Assembly (NCBI GenBank): GCA_963678675.1
Contig: OY783195.1
Span: 10,938,479-11,002,478 of the forward strand
DNA from: Xiphydria camelus
Lineage: Eukaryota > Arthropoda > Insecta > Hymenoptera > Xiphydriidae
DNA length: 64,000 nt
Direction: 5' to 3'
In this document: positions 55,560 to 64,000 of the stretch, piece after piece
Layout of the letters: each line of letters begins with the position of its first letter
How positions within the stretch are numbered: the first letter of the stretch is position 1
Made by a program: the position numbers and the translations under genes
The notes under the pieces: generated by a model
What the model saw: the letters and a program-made list of their open reading frames with translations, nothing else
Database searches by the model: none
What the model was told of the DNA's origin: nothing

Positions 55560-56030
55560 GTGTTTGAAAAAAAATACACGAAGACAAAATGTACAAGTGA
55601 TAATGAAATAGATAAACTTGCACACCCAGAAGAATTTTTAAACAGTCTAACACCTACTGGAATTCCACCTTATGAGTTGAGAGTTAAAGTTGACTTAATA
55701 GTCTTATTATTAAGAAACTTGATTTTTTCGAAAAGTCTTAGTAATGGTACTCGATTAATCATCACTAGATTAAAAAATAATATTACTAAAGGTAAAACCA
55801 TTCAATCAGCTAATAGACAAACTATATTAATTCCTAGAGTATTCCTACCACAGTCAAATATAAAAATGCCATTTAAATATAAAAGAAAACAATTTCCAAT
55901 ACGATGATCCTTTTCATTTACTATAAATAAATCGTAAAGTAAAATATTTGTCAGTTTGTTTATATTTGGAAAAAAAACATTTGATTCCATTACAGTGATC
56001 TCAGAAAATAAAAATGAAATGTATAAGTGT
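55560..56030 (+). pseudogene. Helitron-type (PIF1-like) helicase C-terminal remnant
   Basis: The open frame contains HPEEFLNSLTPTGIPPYELR, then VDLIVLLLRNLIFSKSLSNG and TRLIITRLKNNITKGKTIQS, IPRVFLPQS and FKYKRKQFPIR. From family knowledge this is the end region of the PIF1-like helicase of Helitron Rep/Hel proteins. After 55905 another frame continues FSFTINKS, the next helicase motif, and then decays. There is no Rep domain, 5' TC or 3' CTRR hairpin that I can place. Inactive fragment. Confidence 0.75.
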
Positions 56031-56266
56031 GCGTTATGAAATTTTAAAATGGAATTTTTAAATAAAATTACTTTTTATAAATCTGGATTTGCGTATATTA
56101 CACACGTGTTTTATTATTTTATCAAATCTTTCCTTTTTCTCATTCTTGAATGCATAGCTGGACGGAAAGACAAACAGACGATTTACTGCATATGTTATAA
56201 AATTGTTGAATCGATGGCCATAGACAAATAGAACGAAAGAGGAAATGGAAAAAAAATTGTTTAATA

Positions 56267-57498
56267 CCGTGGGTGGACCAGTTATTGACACTTTTTGGTT
56301 AGGGATTTACTTGAATCTACAATTAAATATTATTTTCTGTATCAAAATAATTTGTTTTCTTTATAAAAATAAACTTTAGACTCTTCGACATCTAACAAAC
56401 AGTCAAAAATATTCAAAAAATTAATCCAAATAATTAATATTACATAAATAAATATTTGTCTCAAGTGGATGAGTTTATGACAGGGGCAAAACTGAAGTGG
56501 ATGTATTTCTGGCATCAAGTGCGCTAGTTTTTGACAATAGGTCGCGCGTGTTGATTTATCATTATAAATCATTATAAACGATTAAATTTACTTACTAAAT
56601 AATCAAAATAACTTTTATTTCATATAAAAATACAAATTTGTTTTTTTTTGGCGTAATATTTTCATTCTCTGACATATAGCTTGTTAATGGCAGCGAATAA
56701 TTGAGATAGTCATATTGATCTTATTAATTCAAATTTTCAAGGCTCATTTATTATATTTCTTGTTTAATTTCTTTGGCAATGCTCAGTGACTTCTTTGTTA
56801 TATTTTTCTAGAATTAATAGAAAGTCCTGCCTTCACTGCTGTTAAAATGCCGCTTATAACTCGATTTCAGTGTAGGTACTTCCCTGTGGTTTTTTTGTTG
56901 TGCATTTTACCTCCGAGAGAAAAAAATATATATATTATTTTTTCTTAATTAAAATGAGAGAGCATATGTACTTTCATAGGCAAAATGATTTTAATTGCAA
57001 AGTGTTGAATAGGTACTTGAGAAATTAAGTGAGGTTAGGAAATTGACGGGTAAACCGGTGTCACAAATAGGAACATAGCAGCTTATACAGGATACATTAT
57101 TGTCACACCAATTTTTTATTAAATAAATTTGTATTTAATTTTTTTATCATTTCAATTAATAAATTAACTTACTATTTTTCTACAAGAATAATTTTTATTT
57201 ATATTTAATACCTACATTGTCAAAATTAAGAGAAAAAACTGAGATCGAATTTTCACACCATTATTGTAGATGGCCGATGCAAGCGAGCTGACACCAGCCC
57301 GCACATCCTTGAAAACTTGATTTAATTATATTGGTCTATTGTCAAGCGATGATTTTACGCGAGAAAAGACACAAGATCCTGTAGTATGCGCACCAAATTC
57401 TTTTTCTATGTTTTTAAAACGAAATTTCGCTCAAATTACTGAAAATGCGCCTTACCTGTCAGAAACTAGCGCATTGTCAATAACTAGTCCACCCACGG
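56267..57498. mobile_element. Inverted-repeat element, CCGTGGGTGGACC termini
   Basis: A 1.23-kb element with ends CCGTGGGTGGACCAGTTAT and the complement (one mismatch), flanked by TA (56265-56266 and 57499-57500). Motifs related to the end (TTATTGACA, TTTTTGACAATAG, TTTATGACAG) recur inside. No transposase is recognised. Confidence 0.75.
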
Positions 57499-57592
57499 TA
57501 TACTTTTCGTCACTCAGTGCGTAAAACTCGGTTTTACCGGCGTCCTCAACCCCGTCAACCTCGTATTTGACACTTAGTGACAAAAAGTAGAA

Positions 57593-57706
57593 TTCGTTAT
57601 AAGGGCGTTTCGCGTCGTTTTAACTCGTGTGGTTGCCGCACTCGCTTCGCTCGTGCGGAAAACTTTGCACTTGTTAAAAACGACGCTTTACGCCCTTATA
57701 ACGAAA
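57593..57706. mobile_element. Small foldback, TTATAAGGGCG termini
   Basis: TTCGTTATAAGGGCGT...CGTCGTTTTAA pairs with TTAAAAACGACG...ACGCCCTTATAACGAA over about 114 bp; the centre contains a second small hairpin (CCGCACTCGCTTCGCTCGTG). Confidence 0.75.
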
Positions 57707-58759
57707 ATATCTATAGTTGAATTTTAAAAATTTTGTTGCACATTTGCTACGCGCAGGAACTTATAGTAGCATATATTATTCTGTTAATCATCCTCGCTAG
57801 GATCCTGGAATTAATTACAAGTTTTTTCGATGTTTCAGGAATAATTTATAGAGCGACTTCGTCGATTGCTATGGTCAAAGGAAATATGTGGAGTCTGTAC
57901 TCTTTTATTAGATATTTTCGATTTTATTTTGCCTCCTTTCTCTTCTTAAAATTTGGCGAATTTATCTCCCTTTCTCGAGTGTGAAAGTACATTTCTGTTG
58001 CCATGTATGTATATGATGGTTCGGCAAATATTTTCAAACAATCGCAGAACTATTTCGCAAATAGAGAGGGATATACAAAAAAAGTTTCCAATCAAAATAT
58101 GTTTGGGTTCAAGATCTCAGCGACTTTGAACTTCTATCGTATCTCGCTTCATTTCCGAAATAGCTTATTATTAGTGAATCATCGATAATACTCGCAGTGG
58201 CCTCGTGTTGTATAAATCTGCTTTTGATAAATACAAAATTCGCAGGAAAAAACTTTTTAGACGAGAGACGTAAATAGTTGTGTGATACGAGGAGTACGAA
58301 TTAATTGTGTACTCTTTTTTGTAATACTTCGGGCGTGTTTTAATGTTGTTATCCCATTTGTTTGATGAGAGAACGTATGCTTACTGAGCCCACGTAATAT
58401 ACGTACATTATGTAGAAGGGAGGAGATGTATGCATTCTCTAAATTTAAAAGCGTGAGAGCACTCTGATGGCATAAAAAGCAAGCCTGCCGGATTTCAGTG
58501 ACAAATTCATTTTTAGAGATAGTTTATTAACGCGCCAAAAAAGCGAATATTTCAATTTCGAAAGGTGAATTTTTCTCTCCGTATGACACTGACTCACCAT
58601 TCATCGTGTCAGTGAAATTTTTGCTTTCAATCAGACAGATTCGTCTTTCAATGTATCAAAGTGAAGTCTCATTCTTTCAAATTTAAAGAGTACCTATGTG
58701 TAATAAGTGCATGTATAAAATTCTGTCAGCCTTATCATTAAATATATATGTCTGCATAT
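57707..58759. other. No gene recognised
   Basis: AT-rich. Open frames at 57733-57984 and 58003-58188 are hydrophobic or mixed and match nothing I know. Confidence 0.4.
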
Positions 58760-60334
58760 GGGGCGTTCCATGTGAAAACAACGGTTGTAGTACCCGAATC
58801 TCTCCGATTTCCGATATTTTTTTTGTTATAGACTTGTATTAAAGAAAAATTCATAAAAAAGTGTTCAAACCATTATTAGCTTTTGTTCTAGTTATACATT
58901 TTTGATTAGTTGAGCTTGTATAGCTTTAAACACAGATAATTTCTTACGAAAACACCATATCGGCAAAAACGAGACGCCATTTTGTTCTTGAAGTGTACTT
59001 TTTTGAAAAAATACGAACCAAAAATTTGGTCAGCTATTTGATATTTTTTATTTTTGAAGTAGAAACAGTATCTTATGTCATTAGGTGGAAATCCGAGGTT
59101 TTTAAGACTGTGTTTAATTAGGTCGTAACACGAGGCTACGACCTAAACACAGCCTTAAAAATCCGAGGATTTCTGCCAAATGACATACATCTACTATTTT
59201 TTATCACGAATGCCCATTTCTCAAAACAAAACAAACAGAAGTATACACGGCTCATTTCACGTTGCGTTTATCAGTTTGGAAAAAGGACCCACTTCGGACT
59301 AAGCAATCTTTTAACAGCTTGCGGACTCTCGGTCGATGTCACGCAGGAAAAACGCCATATTACGGTCTAAAAATAGACTGGAAAAGGACTCAAAATGGGC
59401 ATGAATGAGGAAAAACTTTTTTTTAAGTTGGACCCTTTTGATTTTTTCCAAAAAATTCCTCAAAAATACTTCAAGCAATTACAAAGTTTTTGAATCTCCG
59501 TAGAATATCTGATTCGAATTCCTTATATTTTTAAAGGAGCTTTAAATTGAATAGAATAAAAAATATAGTTCTTATAACATAAAAACTACTTATGCTATAT
59601 CTTTCACTATCTAGTCATTAAACATCCGCACGGAAAGGCATAGTTGGCACTTTTATCGACTTCATAATACGAATAGATAGTTTCGTTCAGTGAATGCACT
59701 ATAATCACGGTCTTTGTTTGGTATGTATCGTCATCATTGCTTGCAGATTGTTGTTATGCTGAGGCAGTGTTTAAAAATGTACAAAATTCTTCATTAAAAA
59801 ATTAAGAGTTATGGATGTTCATTGTGTGTTTGTATTTAATACAGATATAAAAATAAATGTGAAGATGAACAAACAAACTGTTTTGACATCAAGAATAGAA
59901 TTTTTTTGATTTTCGTCAACTTCGAAGCTTTTTTAAAAATAGAAGGAATTCGTATCGGATATTCTACGGGGGTTCGAAAATTTTGTAATTGCTTGAAGTA
60001 TTTTTGAACATTTTTTTGAAAAAATCAAGTATCTAACTTTGAAAAAAAAAACGTTTTTCCAACTTCAAAGACAGAAAAGTTTCAGAGAGCTGATCAAATT
60101 TAAAAAAAATATAAAATGGTATCTCGATTTTGCCGACATGGTGTTTTCGTAAAAAGTTATCTGCGCTTAAAATTTTTACAAGCTCAATCAAAAAATTATA
60201 ATTTCAGAACAAAAGCCAATAATGGTCTGAAAATTTGTATGAATTTTTCTTTAATGCAAGTCTATAACATAAAAAAATCTCAAAAATCGGACACCTTCGG
60301 GTTCCACGGCCATCAATTTCACGTGGAACGCCCC
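58760..60334. mobile_element. 1.6-kb inverted-repeat element, GGGGCGTTCCA termini
   Basis: Ends GGGGCGTTCCATGTGAAA and GTGGAACGCCCC; arms of several hundred bases pair across a centre near 59590-59700 with many mismatches. A copy of repeat K (59067-59418) is inserted in the left arm only. It is non-coding. Confidence 0.8.
59067..59418. repeat. Repeat family K, copy 2
   Basis: Homologous to 27803-28216. Here the head is a simpler hairpin of about 110 bp (ATGTCATTAGGTGGAAATCC to its complement). The tail matches copy 1 closely through GGGCATGA.TGAGGAAAAAC. Confidence 0.85.
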
Positions 60335-60765
60335 ACATATACGAGTATATACAGTATGTATTCGAGGAAGCTTGACATGAGCGACATGCCGCAGTACACT
60401 TTAAACCGTACGCTATTGGTTATTGATTCGAGGATGCTGTAATGATTGATTCTAATGACTTACCAGTACCCGGCAGTCGTTCCAGTAGAAAACCCCTATA
60501 CTCTATCCCTCTATAGTAGCTGTAAAAACATCCCGGGGAAATAATACATGAAGGGTACGAGGAATCGCGAAATGAACCAAACTTCTCAGTGTGTCTCGGG
60601 GTGTTTAACAGTGACAGAACAAGAAACAGTTTACCAATACAACAGGGAAGATGAACGAACCAGCGAACAATGCCCGCTAGTGAGCGCTGCTGGAAAATAG
60701 TTGGTATAAACAAAGCGTGTCAGTAACATTTTTTAAGTCGGTGATTTCTTCGTGTAGTGTAATTT
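60335..60765. other. No gene recognised
   Basis: A minus-strand open frame (60420-60713) has no recognisable motif. The stretch may be 3' flank of the transposase remnant that follows. Confidence 0.4.
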
Positions 60766-61251
60766 TTAAAGTATTTTATGCGTGTGTTTCGAAAAATGGA
60801 CAAAATTATTCGCTATGGGTTTGAAAAAATTTATTTCAATAATAACACAGACTATCAGAAGTGCTAAACGGAAAGAAATTTCGTCTTCAGAGAATGTTCC
60901 GTTATGCAAAACAGGCGGCATAACAACTAGGATATTGTCATTATTTAAGTTTGTCTTTATTCCGGGGAATTCCTTGTCGGCAAGAACCACATCTCCTGGC
61001 TCTAACAAATTTAAAAATCCACTATTAACAGTGATATACAAATCGCTTGCTCTTCCCCCATAGCACTTTGATTTAAGACTTATTAAACCATTTGGTGTTA
61101 TCCCAATTAGAAATTTAAATGTGTAGGCGCTTTTGTAAGAAGAGTACATGTATACTCGTTGATCTACTTTTGAAGGCTGCTCTGTTTTAACTTCTGTACA
61201 ATCAATTATTACACGCGTATCGGGATAATGTAGCTTAAACGCTTTGGGCAT
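60766..61251 (-). pseudogene. DDE_4 (Harbinger/ISL2EU-type) transposase fragment
   Basis: 161 residues: VIIDCTEVKTEQPSKVDQRV (first Asp), YSSYKSAYTFKFLIGITPNG, KCYGGRASDLYITVNSGFLN and LLEPGDVVLADKEFPG (second Asp), then MPPVL and FSEDEISFRLALLIVCVIIE. In the family the last block is RIHVER-like with the catalytic Glu; here the Arg and His positions differ although one Glu is present in VIIE. The N-terminus, including the upstream THAP or HTH part, is missing: the frame starts at MPKAFKLHYPDT. It ends 20-30 residues after the Glu. It reads without a frameshift, so it is not old, but it looks truncated. Confidence 0.75.
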
Positions 61252-61367
61252 ACATTTTTCAATAGAATTTTTCGACGATCAGAAAATTAAATTAGTTGTT
61301 TTGTCTATCAAAATTAGAAGTACATTTGTGAATAACCTAACTGCTGTATTTGAAACACGTGCATCGA

Positions 61368-61533
61368 AAGTGGTGCTTTTCATGCTAGTTTTACGGGACG
61401 AAAATAGCAAATTGCACGCTAGGATAGAAAAGTTGAGCTCGCGCATGCGCAATTTATACTTACTTCACTTTCGTCCCTTGGGTGAATTTTCGTTCACTTT
61501 CGTCCCTGAAAACTAGCATCAAAAGCACCACTT
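61368..61533. mobile_element. Small foldback, AAGTGGTGC termini
   Basis: AAGTGGTGCTTTTCATGCTA pairs with TAGCATCAAAAGCACCACTT; ACGGGACGAAA and TTTCGTCCCT pair further in. The left side faces the 5' end of the DDE_4 fragment. Confidence 0.75.
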
Positions 61534-61788
61534 GCATTCACTTGTTATAAAAAATATCGTGTGCAACACGGAACAAACTTCACACTCGCGTCGGCAATCG
61601 CCAACTTTCAGCCCTTGTTGCACAATATACTATTGAGTTAAAATAGTCGACAGTTGTACGAATGAGAACAATTCCAGAAAATAGTGAAATGTTTGAGAAT
61701 TTACACTAGTGAGATCTCTCAACTGCTTTTCTTTCTTGAGGCTACTGTAACCGTCATTCACGTCAGGTCCACATTCCTGGTCTTTAAC

Positions 61789-61906
61789 CCTAGAATACTA
61801 ATATGTCGTAATTTTTGTGACGCTTGCATTAAAACTAACGTATAAAGAAAAACATATTAGTATATAGTAGTAACATATATTAGTAGTAACTACGGTTAAG
61901 AACCAC
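61789..61906. mobile_element. Possible TTAA-flanked small element
   Basis: TTAACCCTAGAATACTAATA on the left and ATATTAGTAGTAACTACGGTTAA on the right are weakly inverted and lie inside TTAA sites, as in piggyBac MITEs. The terminal match is poor. Confidence 0.25.
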
Positions 61907-61943
61907 ACATGGCGATTTCATTCTTATATTAATATTGCACTGA

Positions 61944-64000
61944 CAAGGAAACGTTTCGAGGCCGCCGCTTCCGATCTTGATGAAACTTCGTAAATTTAAA
62001 GTTTATCGAAAAATAAGAGACCCCTATTTTTTTATAGCGGCCCAAATTTGGTTTAAGGAGGTGAAATGGACCCCTGAATTTTCACCCCCTTCGAGCTATC
62101 TCCGAAACGAAGCGAGATAGATGAAAACTTTCAATGTACGTTTTGTTTGGTTTTTTTAGTATAATAAAATCCCCTAAACAGATTTTGAAAAAAAGCATTA
62201 TTTTTCAAAAAAAAAAAAATTTTTTTATCTAATTTTTCGAAATTTCGGTTTAGTCATGTGGACAAAAACTTAGGAAATTTGATTACAAAATGATATATTT
62301 CCCTCCTACAGTTTTGCAAATTTCTAACTTTTATGTCTGATAATGAGCGGGCTACCAATGGCAGTGACGGGATAGGTCGGGGGTTATTACTTCTATGTAT
62401 TTTAATGCCACTTTTCTTTTATTTAATAAAGTTCAACTTCTATGGCTCATAATTATGACAATAATGGTATTCCGTGAAAAAATGTTTCATACAAAGTTGT
62501 TTCTTACACCAAGCACACGTAATAACGGCAATATCGCCACATATGTGGCATCGTGGTTCCGAGTCCTGTGCAAAACAAAATTCTACAGGATGTTCAAATT
62601 CAGGAGGTCTCCTGAATATATATCCACTCTTGAACCACGAATATTTAATAAAGTTAGTAAACCGTGGTGAAGAAAACTGATTATGAGTAAGAGATTGAAG
62701 TTTTAAAATATTATCTCTCGAATGAAGGTTAATATCGTAATTGAAAAGAGTTACAATATCTGAAAACCTCCTTACAAAATTCTTCCACATTCGAAATCCG
62801 TATACGTCTAGCGGTTGAATCAGTCCGGTGGTGCCTTGTGGAATCGTCATTAATATTATTGTCTTGTCTTCTGGTGTAGCTTCTCGAACACTTCGCTCAC
62901 ATTGTCCACTCCAAGAGTCCAGCAGTAAGACGCTTGTAGATCCAGTGTTAGGGAAGTAAACTTCTTGCAGCCATGTTTTCATGAGATCGGTTGTAAGTTT
63001 CCCAGATTTGGAAGCCATGAAGTATACATTTGGCGGCCTAAACACGGTTTGTTGCACTCGTTCTCCCAATTGCCCACTAGCCTCTTTTAATACCACATAA
63101 AGAGGCGACAGTAGTTTTCCATCAGCAGATATGGTGGGTTGTATAGTATAGCTGTGGGTTGTAGAAGATATTGATTGTACCACAGCTTCAATTTTTTTTT
63201 GCCCCGATGTAGCTAAAGTTCGGCCAGAATGTATTTCTAAATTAAATCCACTCTGATCAGAGTTAAATACATTTTGTGGTCCATATTGTGTAATGAGTGG
63301 CTTCACTTGTTCTACGAAGGCATGGCTTCGTACTTTCAAACTTTCCTCACCCTCAACGTTTTTTCTCGTTACAAACTTTGTGATCTTTCGAGAGACAATT
63401 CTATATGCTTTCTTGAATGACCTCAACCATGTTTGACTTGCTTTGAAGGTTGGAAGATTCTCTACTTCTTTTGCTTGTAAAGCCCATCGTTTAAGGTCTA
63501 CATTATGTACTATTATTTTCGATCTACTAGTTTCTACAAATTTATCAAAAGTATATTTCGCTATGCGTATTAATTTATCATTTTGAGTACCCCCCTGTCC
63601 TACTTGCACAGCCCATCTTCGTAATTGTCTATCAGATTTCACTTTTTTAAACTGATGTTGAACTGCTGCTACGGTTCGACGTCTTTTCTTCCCACTGTTC
63701 CAGTAATCTATGGCACTTTGTTTATATTCAAAGCTAACCGCTTCTTCATCGGGTGTACAGGGATATGGTTCTGGAGGTATAGAGGTTTCTACGTGAGGAA
63801 CATCCTCGACATCCGATTCCAGCCAGTCAGTATTAACAGCGTGCATTTCACTATCCTCGATTGAATCTTCCAATTCCAATTTATTTTCATGTTCGACTCG
63901 AAATGATGAATCCTCCATGCTACGTATAATAATATTTTGTAATAAATCTTTTAATTGCACTTCTGCACTATTCATTGGAGTTTCTCTTCCATTGGTACAC
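61944..64000 (-). mobile_element. Tc5-like DNA transposon (copy B), right part beyond window
   Basis: Starts CAAGGAAACGTTTCGAGG after TGA (61941-61943), the TNA target expected for Tc5. The next 700 bp match copy A (2930-3718). It carries the near-intact transposase below. The element continues past the window end. Confidence 0.88.
62440..63975 (-). CDS. Tc5-like DDE transposase, 511 residues open
   Basis: An acidic N-terminus (1-80) is followed by a basic stretch KKRRRTVAAVQHQFKKVKSD with the first helix-turn-helix (about 80-125), the Tc5-type second one (TWLRSFKKAYRIVSRKITKF, 182-201), and a DDE domain with D240 (NSDQSG), D353 (LLLDSWSGQ) and D390 (QPLDVYGF). A C-terminal finger (C476, C479, C487, C490, C495, C506, with His 498 and 504) closes it at NYEP. 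It would cut and rejoin element ends carrying CAAGG termini. The ATG at 63975 may not be the true start: copy A extends the frame upstream (FNVPDGRETPVNSAEV), and copy B lacks one base near 63992, which would shift that extension. No other break is seen, so this is the best candidate for an active enzyme in the window. Confidence 0.85.
   Translation of the reverse strand: MNSAEVQLKDLLQNIIIRSMEDSSFRVEHENKLELEDSIEDSEMHAVNTDWLESDVEDVPHVETSIPPEPYPCTPDEEAVSFEYKQSAIDYWNSGKKRRRTVAAVQHQFKKVKSDRQLRRWAVQVGQGGTQNDKLIRIAKYTFDKFVETSRSKIIVHNVDLKRWALQAKEVENLPTFKASQTWLRSFKKAYRIVSRKITKFVTRKNVEGEESLKVRSHAFVEQVKPLITQYGPQNVFNSDQSGFNLEIHSGRTLATSGQKKIEAVVQSISSTTHSYTIQPTISADGKLLSPLYVVLKEASGQLGERVQQTVFRPPNVYFMASKSGKLTTDLMKTWLQEVYFPNTGSTSVLLLDSWSGQCERSVREATPEDKTIILMTIPQGTTGLIQPLDVYGFRMWKNFVRRFSDIVTLFNYDINLHSRDNILKLQSLTHNQFSSPRFTNFIKYSWFKSGYIFRRPPEFEHPVEFCFAQDSEPRCHICGDIAVITCAWCKKQLCMKHFFTEYHYCHNYEP

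Noticed and set aside
57733..57984. Membrane protein suggested by hydrophobic 83-codon frame
   Set aside because: AT-rich codons give hydrophobic peptides by chance; no partner exon or motif.

Overview
The window looks like arthropod, most likely insect, nuclear DNA. It is AT-rich, its genes have small spliced introns, and nearly all recognisable coding material comes from eukaryotic transposons: jockey-like and R1-like LINEs, Tc1, mariner, pogo and Tc5-like elements, piggyBac, a DDE_4/Harbinger-type transposase, a Helitron-type helicase and a Polinton-type fragment. I cannot name the species. A hymenopteran is plausible from the element mix but is not shown by the sequence. The only candidate host gene is a six-exon BEN-domain gene at 21275-23607, and as read it carries frameshifts.

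Layout. 1-1516: inverted-repeat element with AGACCTG motifs, abutting a broken Polinton-type polymerase fragment (1520-1790). 1957-10736: a jockey-like LINE inserted into a tRNA-derived SINE (halves at 1915-1956 and 10737-10790); the LINE itself holds a Tc5-like element (2930-5891) and a 1.1-kb inverted-repeat element (8469-9561). 11523-14023: a second, older Tc5/pogo-type transposase split by an inverted-repeat element with TAA duplications. 15165-18405: a run of foldback elements with TA or TTAA duplications. 19638-24025: tandem repeats, the BEN gene and three small inverted-repeat elements. 25333-27167: a large nested palindrome. 27715-29335: a satellite-like array. 29519-35330: an R1-like LINE on the minus strand, the least decayed LINE here. 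35694-37260: a pogo-like transposase on the minus strand.

38940-45107 is a pogo-like element (E) with TA duplications. It contains an ACGTC-rich element carrying a 5S-rRNA-like segment, two copies of a 0.9-kb element F, and a block that is an inverted near-identical copy of sequence at 52289-54304. 47362-54677 is a Tc1 element with insertions nested in insertions: a 2.7-kb palindromic element, a mariner that itself contains a piggyBac, and a third copy of F. 54684-61533 holds more inverted-repeat elements, a helicase remnant and a DDE_4 transposase. 61944 to the window end is a second Tc5-like element with a nearly intact 511-residue transposase.

The genes do not form a pathway. The window is a layered record of transposition, and excising the inner elements on paper often restores the outer reading frame, which fixes the order of events. 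The most informative signal is the 41.2-43.3 kb block in element E, which looks like repair by template switching from the Tc1 locus 11 kb away. Many frameshifts fall in homopolymers, so some decay may be assembly error.
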